From NCBI GenBank assembly GCA_944388995.1, contig CALXKN010000011.1:1-55829 (forward strand): 55,829 nt of DNA, read 5' to 3'. A program made the position numbers and the translations under genes. The first letter of the stretch is position 1; every line of letters starts with the position of its first letter. The stretch is from an uncultured Spirochaetota bacterium (lineage in GTDB: Bacteria; Spirochaetota; Spirochaetia; JAFGXN01). The notes beneath the pieces are model-generated. The model was not told the DNA's origin. It saw only the letters and a list, made by a program, of their open reading frames with translations, and made no database searches. Of this stretch, positions 41,595 to 49,941 are shown one piece after another.

Positions 41595-42567
41595 TTCCCC
41601 CGCCGGGTTCGTCCATCATCGGTGAAGTTCCGATCTCGTTCCAAAGCGGCCGGCGGTCAAACCGTTTCATCTCCTCTTCCAGAACCCGCGGCCAATCGGA
41701 AAAAGCGTCGGCAGCGCTCTTCTTCTCATAAAGCCGATAGCGTCTGCGAAAATCGGGCGGCGTCAGATTGGGCATATAGACGTTGGCGCCGGCCCTCAGA
41801 GCTTTGTAACGCCCCTGAGGAACCAGGGAATCGAGGGCGGTCACCGACGCCAGATTGACCTTCGGCAACGCCAAGCGGATGCGGCTGTACGCCTGTAAAA
41901 CTTTTTCAAACGGACCGGGAGGAAAGGCGGCCGCCGGCGTTTGCGGGGCCGGCACAAAAGGCCCCACTCCGACCATATGGGGGCGAAACGCAATCAGCGT
42001 TTCCAGATTGAGTTCGAAATCGTCCGGTTCTTCGTGGGGAATACCGATTAAAAAACCCGTTCCGGTCTCATAACCGATCTCCTTCAGCGTATGAAGCGCT
42101 TCCAAACGGCTTTCAAGGGAACGTCCGGGATGATTCAAAGCGTAGACGCGGGGATTGGCCGTCTCAAACCGCATCAGGAAGCGGTCAGCTCCGGCGTCAA
42201 AAAGACGGCGGTACTCGCGGCCGCAGCGCTCTCCGACGGAGAGCGTCACCGCCACCGCTTCACCGCACTGCCGGTGAACGGCTTCGATGATGCGGCAAAA
42301 GTCATCGACTGCGTAAACGGACGCCTCTCCCGACTGAAAAACAAAACTGCGGATACCGGCCTCGTAACCGGCGCGGACGGCCGATAAAATTTCCGCGCGG
42401 TTCATTGTGTAACGGCTGACGTTCCGGCAACTTTTCCGGATGCCGCAGTAAAGGCAGTCGCAGCCACAGACGTTGGAAAATTCCACAATTCCGCGGATGA
42501 AAACTCCGTTTCCGAAGTTTTGCAGGCAAAGCCGTTCGGCCGCGGCCGTCAGTCCGCTGTCCGTCAC
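41548..42567 (-). CDS. hydE: [FeFe]-hydrogenase maturase HydE (radical SAM)
   Basis: A 339-residue radical SAM enzyme starting at GTG (42567), overlapping the hydG stop by 4 bases. The CxxxCxxC cluster motif is Cys34, Cys38, Cys41 (NVCGCDCLYCGIRK). The fold continues with RSFVFQSGEAS and GTGFLIGIPHEEPDDF, matching HydE in length and order. With HydG and HydF it builds the dithiomethylamine-bridged diiron site of the H-cluster. HydF and the hydrogenase are not in the window. The last ~16 codons run into the convergent 657-residue gene and may be an extended tail. Confidence 0.9.
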   Translation of the reverse strand: MTDSGLTAAAERLCLQNFGNGVFIRGIVEFSNVCGCDCLYCGIRKSCRNVSRYTMNRAEILSAVRAGYEAGIRSFVFQSGEASVYAVDDFCRIIEAVHRQCGEAVAVTLSVGERCGREYRRLFDAGADRFLMRFETANPRVYALNHPGRSLESRLEALHTLKEIGYETGTGFLIGIPHEEPDDFELNLETLIAFRPHMVGVGPFVPAPQTPAAAFPPGPFEKVLQAYSRIRLALPKVNLASVTALDSLVPQGRYKALRAGANVYMPNLTPPDFRRRYRLYEKKSAADAFSDWPRVLEEEMKRFDRRPLWNEIGTSPMMDEPGGGIKRPEISPVMTASER

Positions 42568-44036
42568 ACCTTCAAATCCCGTTCGCCGTTTTCCAGCCGC
42601 CGCAGATATTCAGAAACCACCGGCTTGAAAACCGGATCCAGCCTTTCGAACTCATCCCGAATCAATTTTTCGCCGACCTTCTTCGTCTCCTCCGATCCGT
42701 AATCAAGCAGATACTCCTTGAAAGTCAGAATCGCATTGGGCATACAGAAGTGGCTGATTTTGCTGTCTTTCGCAAATCCCATGAAATGCGATCCGGTGCG
42801 GCAGCTGCGGTAGCAGGCGGTGCAGAATCCGGAGATGTAACCGAGCTTCGCCATATCGCGGATAGCCTGATCAAGGGTGCGGGTATCGCCCAGCTCAAAC
42901 TGCTGCTGTTTCAGATTCTGGTCTGCGTTGGAATTTTCAGCCGTGTAAGCGCCGATTCCGATGCGGGAATCGGCGTCAATTTGCGTACAGCCGACCTGCA
43001 CCACCTCGTCGCGCACGGGTGCCGGTTCCCGCGCCGTGACAATCATACCGGTATACGGTACCGAAAGACGCAGCACCGCCACCAGCCGTTTGAAATCGCG
43101 GTCTCCGACAGAATAGCGGGAGTTCTCCGCCATACCGGTGCCGTCGGCTGCCCGCAGGCGGGGAAAACTGATGGTATGGGGGCCGACGCCGTCAAAACGG
43201 GCTTCCAGTTCGCGGGCGTGAGCCAACAGTCCCATCACGTCGAACTTCCAGTGATAAAGCCCGAAAAGCGCTCCGATGCCCATATCGTCAATTCCCGCCT
43301 CCATGGCGCGGTGCATAACGTACAGCCTCCAGCGGAAGTCGGACTTCAATCCCGAAGGATGCATTTTTGCGTAGGTCTGTCTGTGATACGTCTCCTGAAA
43401 AACCTGAAGCGTTCCGATTCCGACTTCCTTGAGCTGCTTTAAATCGGCAACACACATCGGCGCGCAGTTGACATTGACGCGGCGGATCTCCCCGTTACCG
43501 TTCTTAACGCCGTAAATTGTCTTTAACGTTTTCACGAGATAACCGACGTTCGAACACGGATGTTCTCCGACAGAGAGAACCAACCGTTTGTGTCCGACTG
43601 CCGTCAGTCGTTTTACCTCTTCAATTAATTCCGCCTCTGTCAGCTGCAACCGGTGTTCGCCGGCATTTTCCGAACGGAATCCGCAGTAGAGACAGTTGTT
43701 GACGCAGTAATTGGAAGTGTACAACGGGGCAAAGGTCACAATCCGCGGTCCGTAAACCTTCTGCTTGACGCGCAGAGCGGCGGCAAAGATCTCTTCCCAT
43801 AAGACAGGATCTTCGGTATTCAGCAGTACGGCGCACTCTTCCAAAGTCAGAATTTGAATTTCTTCCGATTTGGCGATAATTTCCCTCACGCGGGAAGCGT
43901 CCGCTCTGACTGTATTCAATAATGATTCGATCTCGTCTTCATGAATGAAATCGCGGCCGTCTTTGCCGAGATATTTTTCATACTCTTCGGGACGGATAAC
44001 CTGCTCCATCCAACTTTTTACCTTTGTCGCTTCCAT
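42564..44036 (-). CDS. hydG: [FeFe]-hydrogenase maturase HydG (tyrosine lyase, radical SAM)
   Basis: A 490-residue enzyme with the radical SAM motif Cys111, Cys115, Cys118 (YCVNNCLYCGF). The C-terminal auxiliary cluster binding site is CTACYRSCRTG, which distinguishes HydG from ThiH. HydG splits tyrosine to supply CO and CN for the H-cluster iron. It starts 11 bases after the TM1266-like gene and overlaps hydE. Confidence 0.94.
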   Translation of the reverse strand: MEATKVKSWMEQVIRPEEYEKYLGKDGRDFIHEDEIESLLNTVRADASRVREIIAKSEEIQILTLEECAVLLNTEDPVLWEEIFAAALRVKQKVYGPRIVTFAPLYTSNYCVNNCLYCGFRSENAGEHRLQLTEAELIEEVKRLTAVGHKRLVLSVGEHPCSNVGYLVKTLKTIYGVKNGNGEIRRVNVNCAPMCVADLKQLKEVGIGTLQVFQETYHRQTYAKMHPSGLKSDFRWRLYVMHRAMEAGIDDMGIGALFGLYHWKFDVMGLLAHARELEARFDGVGPHTISFPRLRAADGTGMAENSRYSVGDRDFKRLVAVLRLSVPYTGMIVTAREPAPVRDEVVQVGCTQIDADSRIGIGAYTAENSNADQNLKQQQFELGDTRTLDQAIRDMAKLGYISGFCTACYRSCRTGSHFMGFAKDSKISHFCMPNAILTFKEYLLDYGSEETKKVGEKLIRDEFERLDPVFKPVVSEYLRRLENGERDLKV

Positions 44037-44047
44037 GGTGTCCTCGC

Positions 44048-44302
44048 TTATTTACCGAGAGCCGATTTAACCGAGACTCCGCCGATACGGCCCAGTTTGC
44101 CGGTCAAAGCGCCCAGTTCGTCGGTACCGGCCCGGACGATGAGCGTAATGACGGATAACGTACCGTTTTCAAGATGAGGAAGCCCCATGCGGCCGCAAAT
44201 CAGACCGCTGTATTCGGAAAGGATCCGCTGAACCGCCGGCGCCTGCCCGCGGTCGGAAAGAATGATGCCGACAAAGCCGTAGCGTTTTGCCGTTCCGTCC
44301 AT
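44048..44302 (-). CDS. TM1266-like iron-only hydrogenase system regulator
   Basis: An 84-residue protein. The ATG at 44302 has a perfect AAGGAGG site; the longer open frame upstream is not used. The sequence (YGFVGIILSDRGQAPAVQRIL, then LSVITLIVRAGTDELGALTGKLGRIGGVSVKSA) is the small ACT-like fold of the TM1266 family, annotated as putative regulators of iron-only hydrogenase systems. It is the first gene of the maturase operon, consistent with a regulatory role. The mechanism is unknown. Confidence 0.85.
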   Translation of the reverse strand: MDGTAKRYGFVGIILSDRGQAPAVQRILSEYSGLICGRMGLPHLENGTLSVITLIVRAGTDELGALTGKLGRIGGVSVKSALGK

Positions 44303-44342
44303 AAGACCTCCTTGAGTCAGAAAACCTTCTCTCAGATATTTT

Positions 44343-44371
44343 ATTTTAATACAATATTGAAGAAAAATCAA
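44343..44371 (-). promoter_or_regulatory. Promoter of the TM1266-hydG-hydE operon
   Basis: On the minus strand, TTGATT (44366-44371), a 17-base spacer and TAAAAT (44343-44348), followed after about 35 bases by AAGGAGG and the ATG at 44302. Confidence 0.65.
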
Positions 44372-44487
44372 GTCCGCGTCTGACGACAAATCTTTCGTCC
44401 GCCGAAACCGTGCACCCGCCCGGATCCGCAGTCCGCAGCGGCCGGTAAACAGCTGCAAATGCCCGATCGGCTTCTGCAAAAACCCGC

Positions 44488-44516
44488 CGGGAAAAGCGTA
44501 AATTTTCCCGGGAAAA
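44488..44516. repeat. Overlapping inverted repeats (alternative hairpins)
   Basis: CGGGAAAA (44488-44495) pairs with TTTTCCCG (44503-44510) around a 7-base loop. The same TTTTCCC also forms a perfect palindrome with the following GGGAAAA (44503-44516). The two structures are mutually exclusive. Confidence 0.6.
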
Positions 44517-44540
44517 TCCGCGGAAAAGTGAAAAAACGGG

Positions 44541-44554
44541 CATTAATATTAATG
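44541..44554. promoter_or_regulatory. Perfect 14-bp palindrome, candidate operator
   Basis: CATTAATATTAATG is a perfect palindrome flanked by GGG on each side, about 170 bases upstream of the hyd promoter. The form suits a dimeric regulator, but which one is unknown. Confidence 0.35.
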
Positions 44555-44702
44555 GGGGTCTTTTGTGTTAGTCGCGGCTGAGTTTGTTTTCCGTAAGTAA
44601 CCGCGCGGGGAGGCGCAGCCCTGCCGGAGGCGTCAGGCGCCCGGAGGGGGGGCCGCAAGACCGTCTGCCCGCCGGCGGCCGGGACGCCCGGAACGGAAAA
44701 GC

Positions 44703-45425
44703 CTATTCGGCAATGCGTCCGTCGCGGGTGATCGTGACCACCTGCCACGGGATAAAGCGGCCGCTGTTTTTGAGTGCGGTTTCGGTCATGACCTGAAGAC
44801 CGCCGCAGCAGGGGACTTCCATACGGACGACGGTGACGCTTTTGATGTCGTTGTGAGCAATGATTTGCGTCAGTTTTTCGGAGTAATCGGTACCGTCAAG
44901 CTTGGGACAACCGATAAGGGTGACCTTCCCTTTTATAAAATCTTCGTGCATCGCGGCGTAGGCGTAGGCGGCGCAGTCGGCAGCAACGAGGAGTTTGGCT
45001 CCGTCAAAAAACGGCGCCTGCACCGGCACCAGCTTGATTTGAACCGGCCACTGCCGCAGTTCCGATACGGGACGCGCAGAGGAAACAGGCGCTCCCTCAG
45101 GGCTTGGGGAGGCGGGGCGGAAGACGGCCGTCCCCGAACCCGGACAGCCGCCGGCGTGGCTGCAGCCGCCGCCTCCGGTTGCGGCGGCCGCGCGGCGGGA
45201 GGCGTTGACAGCAGCTTCGTCATAGGCGGGAGCCTCTCTGGTTTCAAAGGCAATCGCTCCTGTCGGACACGCCGGCAAGCAGTCGCCGAGTCCGTCGCAG
45301 AAATTTTCGCGAACCAATTCGGCTTTTCCGTTTATCATTTCGATGGCGCCTTCATGGCAGGCGGCGGCGCACAGTCCGCAGCCGTTGCACTTTTCTTTGT
45401 CGATGTGAATGATTTTCCGTAACAT
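44703..45425 (-). CDS. 4Fe-4S ferredoxin-domain protein
   Basis: A 240-residue protein. The N-terminal ferredoxin domain has Cys13, 16, 19 and 23 (CNGCGLCAAAC), while the second group is Cys43, Cys49 and Cys53 (CDGLGDCLPACP); one cysteine of the usual eight is absent, as is normal for this subfamily. A Gly/His/Cys-rich stretch (GGGGCSHAGGCPGSG) follows in a low-complexity linker. The C-terminal ~120 residues form a conserved domain with further cysteines (LIGCPKLDG, EVPCCGG). This ferredoxin type is widespread in anaerobes and often sits with hydrogenase or reductase genes; its partner is unknown. It lies 13 bases after murE with a weak ribosome site. Confidence 0.85.
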   Translation of the reverse strand: MLRKIIHIDKEKCNGCGLCAAACHEGAIEMINGKAELVRENFCDGLGDCLPACPTGAIAFETREAPAYDEAAVNASRRAAAATGGGGCSHAGGCPGSGTAVFRPASPSPEGAPVSSARPVSELRQWPVQIKLVPVQAPFFDGAKLLVAADCAAYAYAAMHEDFIKGKVTLIGCPKLDGTDYSEKLTQIIAHNDIKSVTVVRMEVPCCGGLQVMTETALKNSGRFIPWQVVTITRDGRIAE

Positions 45426-45438
45426 AGGTTCTTGCGTT

Positions 45439-46950
45439 TTATTGACGGGTTGAGAGGGAAAGCTCTTTCAGCGCCCGGCGCGCCTCTTCGGCTTCGTTCC
45501 ACGGGATTTTTCCGTCCGCCGTAATGATACACGATTCGTGCCCTTTACCGAGCAGGACGACGGTATCGTCTGCGGCGGCGAGACTCACCGCTTTGCGCAC
45601 GGCTTCGCGGCGGTCGGGCAGCAGAAAAAGATTTTCGCCCTCGGTTTTTCCGCGGACGCCGGCGGCAATTTCCTTTAAAATAGCCATTCTGTCTTCTCCG
45701 CGCGGATCTTCATCAGTCAGAATCAGAATGTCGGCGTACCGGCCGGCGATTTCTCCCTGAACCGGCCGTTTTTCGGTATCCCGCTCGCCGGCGCTTCCGA
45801 AAACGGCGATCAGCCGCCCTTTTGTCGCAGCCCGCAGCGCGGGAAAGACGGTTTCAAACGCTCCCGGCGTATGAGCGTAGTCGACAATCAGCCGGAACGG
45901 CTGACCTTCGTCGATGGTGTTCATACGGCCGTTGACTGGCTGTAGCTGCGGCAGCAGCGCGAGGAAAGATTCCTCCGATTTTCCGGTGACGGCAGCCGCG
46001 GCGGCAACCGCTTCCACCGCATTGGAAATATTGAAAAGCCCGGGCATTTCAAGACGGGTTTCCACAACGCCTCGGCCTTTCGGTTGAACGCAAAAATTCA
46101 TTCCCGCTGCGTCGGTTTTAACGCCGAATGCGTAGAGATCGGCGCGGCTCTCCTTCATGCTGCAGAAGACGGTCCGGGATTCCCGGCAAAGCGAAGCGAA
46201 AAACGGCGCGGCGGGATCGTCACTGTTGATGACAGCCTTTCCTTCAGGCTTCAGTTTGCGGAAAAGGTTTCCTTTATCGTCGCGGTAACGTTCCATGGTG
46301 CCGTGAAATTCAAGGTGTTCGTGAGTCAAATTGGTAAAGACCGCCGCATCGAAAAAGACCGTTCCAAGCCGGTTGTTGAGCGGCGAAAGCGAGTGGCTGG
46401 TCGTTTCCAAAACGGCGATTTCGCTGCCGGCGGCGGCCGCTTCTGCCAGTAAGCGCTGCAGTTCCGGCGCTTCGGGCGTCGACTGGCGGTAAGGATTGGC
46501 TTTGACTCCGCCCCCCGCCTGGTATCCGACGGTGGAGATAAACGCGCTTTTGTATCCGGCCAGCCGCAGCAGCTGGTGAATAAAAGAGACCGTCGTCGAT
46601 TTCCCGTCGGTTCCGGTAACGCCGACGATTTTCATCTTCCGCGCCGGATAGCCGTAAAAGGCGGCTGACAGCGGAGCCATCGCCTTCCTCGGCGATTCAA
46701 CGCGCACGTAAGCGGCTCCCGGTACTTTTTCGGCGGAAGGATCGGAATAAACGACGGCGCGCGCCCCTCCGTTGACGGCGGCGGCAATGAAACGGTGCCC
46801 GTCACTGTGCGTCCCGTCGGTGGCAAAAAAGAGGTCTCCCGGCTTTACCTGTCTTGAATCATAACACAGTCCGGAAATCATCGTTTGCGGATCGCCGTCA
46901 AATTCTATAACGTCGACCGCCGGCAAAAGTTCATTGAGCGTTTTCGTCAC
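45439..46950 (-). CDS. murE: UDP-N-acetylmuramoyl-tripeptide synthetase MurE
   Basis: Start at GTG 46950 with AAAGGAGG upstream, inside the end of bioB; the longer open frame is rejected. The 503-residue Mur ligase has the P-loop VTGTDGKSTT (about 111-120), NLTHEHLEFHG, the carbamylated lysine region (Lys226) and the GSAGERDTEKR C-terminal motif. The residue-selecting motif reads DEDPR (413-417). Enzymes adding diaminopimelate have DNPR and lysine-adding ones lack the Arg, so a diamino acid with a free acid or ornithine-like substrate is possible. Spirochaetes often use ornithine. The true third residue cannot be decided from this motif. It adds the third stem-peptide residue in peptidoglycan synthesis. 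Confidence 0.92.
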   Translation of the reverse strand: MTKTLNELLPAVDVIEFDGDPQTMISGLCYDSRQVKPGDLFFATDGTHSDGHRFIAAAVNGGARAVVYSDPSAEKVPGAAYVRVESPRKAMAPLSAAFYGYPARKMKIVGVTGTDGKSTTVSFIHQLLRLAGYKSAFISTVGYQAGGGVKANPYRQSTPEAPELQRLLAEAAAAGSEIAVLETTSHSLSPLNNRLGTVFFDAAVFTNLTHEHLEFHGTMERYRDDKGNLFRKLKPEGKAVINSDDPAAPFFASLCRESRTVFCSMKESRADLYAFGVKTDAAGMNFCVQPKGRGVVETRLEMPGLFNISNAVEAVAAAAAVTGKSEESFLALLPQLQPVNGRMNTIDEGQPFRLIVDYAHTPGAFETVFPALRAATKGRLIAVFGSAGERDTEKRPVQGEIAGRYADILILTDEDPRGEDRMAILKEIAAGVRGKTEGENLFLLPDRREAVRKAVSLAAADDTVVLLGKGHESCIITADGKIPWNEAEEARRALKELSLSTRQ

Positions 46951-47917
46951 AGGAGCCTCCTTTCCCGGTTTGTCGGCGGGCAAGCGCCGCGCGGTCGGCA
47001 TCCGCCTGTCCGCCGCCTGTCGTCAGCAGATCGCCGGTAATGGCGGCGTTGGCGCCCGCGTCAAAGAGCGGAACGCCCGCCTGCGTCAGCGCCGCCCGCC
47101 CGCCGGCCAACCGCAAAAGGGCGGAAGGCAGCAGCATTCGAAAAATGCCAAAAACGCGGCAGGCGGTTTCGTCGTCCGGCGGCGGCAGCGTTTCAAACGC
47201 CGTTCCCCGAATCGGCGACAGGAAATTCAACGGAACCGACCGAATTCCGAGTGACCGCAGCTCCAATGCCATATCGATACGGTCTTCCCAACTCTCCCCC
47301 ATACCGAAAATACCGCCGCTGCACACCTCCAACCCGGCCGTTTGCGCCGCCCGCACAGTGTTGATTTTATCGTCAAAAGAGTGTGTTGTGCAAACCGAAG
47401 GGAAAAATCTCCGGGACGTTTCCAGATTGCAGTGGTAACGGAAAACGCCGGCGCCGGACAGGAGCCGGAAGCCGGAGGCGCTCAAAAGACCGTGGGAACA
47501 GCACACCTTCGTCTTTCCGGAAGCGCTCCAACGGGCGTAAAGCGGCGCAAGCCGTTTCAACTCCCCGTCTGAAAGCGAACGTCCCGACGTGACGACGGAA
47601 AAGCAGTCCAAGCCGTTTTTTTCGGCCTTACGGTACGCTTCTTCCAAAAACGGACCGTCTTTCAGCGGATAAGCGTCAAGATCCGTTTTGTGAAACGCCG
47701 ACTGCGCGCAGTAACGGCAGTTTTCGGAGCAATGCCCGGATTTTCCGTTGACAATCGCGCACAGCTCGGAGCCGGGTGAAAACTGCCGCCGGATACGATC
47801 CGCGAAATCTTTGAGTTCATCAAGAGGAGCGGCGGCAGCCGAAAGGGCTTCCTCCTTCCCAAGCAGCTCTCCGTTTTCCAGCCGTTTAAAAAAAAGAGAA
47901 AAATCACAGCGGATCAT
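46931..47917 (-). CDS. bioB: Biotin synthase BioB (radical SAM)
   Basis: A 328-residue radical SAM enzyme from ATG 47917; further upstream in-frame starts lie within the preceding gene. The cluster motif is CSENCRYCAQS (most BioB have CPEDCKYCPQS), with CNLETSRRFFP and SGGIFGMGESWEDR typical of BioB. It inserts sulfur into dethiobiotin. No other biotin genes are nearby, so the cell may take up dethiobiotin or encode them elsewhere. It overlaps the YhcH gene by 14 bases and murE by 20. Confidence 0.92.
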   Translation of the reverse strand: MIRCDFSLFFKRLENGELLGKEEALSAAAAPLDELKDFADRIRRQFSPGSELCAIVNGKSGHCSENCRYCAQSAFHKTDLDAYPLKDGPFLEEAYRKAEKNGLDCFSVVTSGRSLSDGELKRLAPLYARWSASGKTKVCCSHGLLSASGFRLLSGAGVFRYHCNLETSRRFFPSVCTTHSFDDKINTVRAAQTAGLEVCSGGIFGMGESWEDRIDMALELRSLGIRSVPLNFLSPIRGTAFETLPPPDDETACRVFGIFRMLLPSALLRLAGGRAALTQAGVPLFDAGANAAITGDLLTTGGGQADADRAALARRQTGKGGSCDENAQ

Positions 47918-48380
47918 TCTGAAAACCGGCCGCCGCCGCTTTGACCACAACTTTCCGAACAATCCGGGGGATGTCAACAGCCAGCTGCGGCGCATGCGCA
48001 TCATCTGTAAAATAAAGAGTGAAAAAACCGGGACGCAGAATCAGTTCATTCCTTTCATCAGGAAAAACGCAGAGAGCCGCTTCGTTTACGGCGTTGTAAG
48101 GAACCGCCTCCTTCACTTCCCGACGGTCGTAAAACTCCTGCTTCTCTTCTCCGAAAATCAGAAAATGCAAATCAAGATATTTGTTGTGGACTTCCAAAAC
48201 AGCGTCGGAACGGCTTTTGGTTTCGTACTCCGAAACAATCGCATACAGCCGCTCGCCGTCGATGACATACTTGCCTTTTTCGGTTTTTTCATCAATGGAA
48301 CGGATAAAGCCGTAAATTTTTTCAGCATCAGCGCGGTTCATATATCTGGACAGATTTTCTTCCCGGTCAAAAATCATCAT
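47904..48380 (-). CDS. YhcH/YjgK/YiaL-family protein
   Basis: A 158-residue protein starting MMIFDREENLSRY after GGGAGAGAA; its start overlaps the superoxide-reductase stop by 4 bases. Family signatures are KYVIDGERLYAIVSEYETK and LEVHNKYLDLHFLIFGEEK, with histidines expected to hold a metal in a cupin-like barrel. The family (DUF386) includes a sialic-acid-linked protein and the beta-galactosidase beta subunit, thought to act on sugar anomers. Role in this operon is unclear. Confidence 0.9.
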   Translation of the reverse strand: MMIFDREENLSRYMNRADAEKIYGFIRSIDEKTEKGKYVIDGERLYAIVSEYETKSRSDAVLEVHNKYLDLHFLIFGEEKQEFYDRREVKEAVPYNAVNEAALCVFPDERNELILRPGFFTLYFTDDAHAPQLAVDIPRIVRKVVVKAAAAGFQNDPL

Positions 48381-48757
48381 TTCTCTCCCGTCGCCTTCCA
48401 CAATCCGTGAAGGTTGCAGTATTCGTAAACAGTAAACGCTCCCTTTTCTTCGGCGTAAAAAACCGCTTCCGGCTGATCGGCTGCCGACAGCGTCCGGAAC
48501 ATCATTTTTCCGCCGACGGAGAGCGCTATCCATTGGATGAGGTGTTCTTCGCTCATCGGATGGGCGACGCTTCCGACCTTTACCGAAACACGGTCGCCTT
48601 CAACCGAGACAACGGGAACGTGTTTTTCGGCGGCGCCGTCGCTTTCTCCGGCTTTCAGAAGTTTCATCGGTTCCCCGCAACAGGAGGGCGTAACCGAACC
48701 GTCGTTGACAACATAAACGAGATTGCCGCAATGGGCACAGCGGTAAAATAAATCCAT
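48377..48757 (-). CDS. dfx: Desulfoferrodoxin (superoxide reductase)
   Basis: A 126-residue two-iron protein. The N-terminal rubredoxin-like centre uses Cys7, Cys10, Cys26 and Cys27 (CAHCGN, PSCCGEPM). The catalytic iron site has Glu44-Lys45-His46, His66, His72, Cys114 and His117 (CNLHGLWK). It reduces superoxide to peroxide without producing oxygen, suiting an anaerobe. It is the first gene of the operon leading to yhcH, bioB, murE and ferredoxin. Confidence 0.96.
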   Translation of the reverse strand: MDLFYRCAHCGNLVYVVNDGSVTPSCCGEPMKLLKAGESDGAAEKHVPVVSVEGDRVSVKVGSVAHPMSEEHLIQWIALSVGGKMMFRTLSAADQPEAVFYAEEKGAFTVYEYCNLHGLWKATGEK

Positions 48758-48775
48758 TTGTTTCTCCTTAGAATC

Positions 48776-48804
48776 AGTATAAATCTTTTTGCGTTATTAT
48801 GCAA
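48776..48804 (-). promoter_or_regulatory. Promoter of the dfx operon
   Basis: On the minus strand, TTGCAT (48799-48804), a 17-base spacer and TATACT (48776-48781), then an AAGGAGA site and the ATG at 48757. Confidence 0.75.
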
Positions 48805-48814
48805 GGAAGAGGGC

Positions 48815-48843
48815 GTAAAAAACCCGTCTCCGGGGAGACGGGG
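48815..48843 (-). terminator. Terminator of the GH16 lipoprotein gene
   Basis: CCCGTCTCC (48823-48831) pairs with GGAGACGGG (48834-48842) around a minimal loop. On the minus strand it is followed by TTTTTT, 12 bases past the stop at 48855. Confidence 0.88.
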
Positions 48844-48854
48844 CTGCGCAAACC

Positions 48855-49922
48855 TTACTGCAGGTAATCGCCGTATTTGACGCCGGCTGCGGCGGCGGCC
48901 GCCTTCAAGTCATCGGTAGTGTAATGAACGTACCAGTCGACCATCATGGCGTCCAGTTCGGATTCCAACTGTTTGACATCGGGAAGTCCGGCCCAAACAA
49001 AATCGATATTGCCGACTTCATTGGAAAAATGCATTATCATCGGAACCGGAGAGACCGTCTCGTGAGTTTTATTAATCCGTCGCTTTTTCGAGGCGCTCAA
49101 AATTTCATCTGCTCCGCCGGCAATCGTAAAATAGTTCAGCAACTTCCAATTACAAAAATAGGCGACCGTATCTTTTGTCCAAAGCAATGCATACGTATTC
49201 CAATCGGAAACATTGTCAATGCCATTCATTTTTGTCGCGGTAATTCGACCCGAAGTCAACGGCCAATGCGTCGTGGTGTCGTAACTGTTTGTAGTCCGCG
49301 GATATTCGAAAATATCGAATTCGTAATCGCGTCCGATTTCCCGCCCGGCGGCGGAATTGTCATTACCGTAAAGCCAGAACGCACTCCAATGACCTGGCGA
49401 TTGTTTCTTCATTTTGATTCTGGCGACAAAAAGTCCGTAAAGATCGCCGTCGTTTTTAAGCAAGCCGCCGCTGACAGCCGCTTTTTCATCTCCAGGAAAT
49501 TTTGTGGGAGAGCTATCAGGTTTAACCGTTTTTTCATACTCTTCGGCGCTCAGATTTTTCCGTAAAATTTCATCAACCCGGCTTCCGCTCATCGCCTGAG
49601 TCGTCACATAAAGAGCTCCGTTTTCGGCATAAACCGTATCGCTGAGCCAGTAAGTCGCTCTTCTCTGAGTATTGGGACGATTCCAATCGTCCTGCAAACG
49701 GGTTCCGTCGGTTTCATCGAAATTCATTTCATACTGTTTTTTGTATTCAATTCCGTCGATAACAACCGAAAGAGGAGGAAGATTCTGTGATGCCGGATCC
49801 TCGGTATAAGTTTTATCGGGAATCATTCGGTATTTATTTTTGCTTGCCGGCATAGGATCACCGCACGAGAACAATAAAAGTACGGACACTGCCGCCGTAA
49901 TAACGGATTTAAAATCTGCCAT
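48855..49922 (-). CDS. Glycoside hydrolase family 16 lipoprotein
   Basis: A 355-residue protein with lipobox LFSC (Cys20). The catalytic GH16 signature is E201-F-D203-I-F-E206 (ExDxxE), in which the first Glu is nucleophile and the last is acid/base. GHWSAFWLYG and the DWNTYALLWTKDTVAYFCNW strand are typical of the family's beta-jelly-roll. GH16 members cut beta-1,3/1,4-glucans or galactans; substrate not assignable. Probably surface-exposed. A good AAGGAG site and its own promoter and terminator make it a monocistronic unit. Confidence 0.88.
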   Translation of the reverse strand: MADFKSVITAAVSVLLLFSCGDPMPASKNKYRMIPDKTYTEDPASQNLPPLSVVIDGIEYKKQYEMNFDETDGTRLQDDWNRPNTQRRATYWLSDTVYAENGALYVTTQAMSGSRVDEILRKNLSAEEYEKTVKPDSSPTKFPGDEKAAVSGGLLKNDGDLYGLFVARIKMKKQSPGHWSAFWLYGNDNSAAGREIGRDYEFDIFEYPRTTNSYDTTTHWPLTSGRITATKMNGIDNVSDWNTYALLWTKDTVAYFCNWKLLNYFTIAGGADEILSASKKRRINKTHETVSPVPMIMHFSNEVGNIDFVWAGLPDVKQLESELDAMMVDWYVHYTTDDLKAAAAAAGVKYGDYLQ

Positions 49923-49941
49923 TTTTCAACTCCTTACTCTG

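Larger units (their letters stand above)
44303..44702. other. 400-bp non-coding region between the ferredoxin gene and the hydrogenase-maturation operon
   Basis: No credible gene. On the hyd side (44303-44400) it is AT-rich and holds a minus-strand promoter. The middle (44480-44560) holds two perfect 14-bp palindromes and a hairpin. The side next to the ferredoxin stop (about 44600-44700) is unusually G+C-rich, with short self-complementary blocks such as CCGGG-ACG-CCCGG (44679-44691), and differs in composition from everything else in the window. Open frames through it (for example on the minus strand to 44748) have low-complexity Pro/Arg composition and no similarity. I could not match it to a known RNA family by eye. 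Confidence 0.6.

Noticed and set aside
44368-44748. Minus-strand open frame of 126 codons covering the region upstream of the hyd operon
   Set aside because: Low-complexity Pro/Arg/Gly composition, no ribosome site, overlaps the ferredoxin 3' end and the palindromes; judged non-coding.
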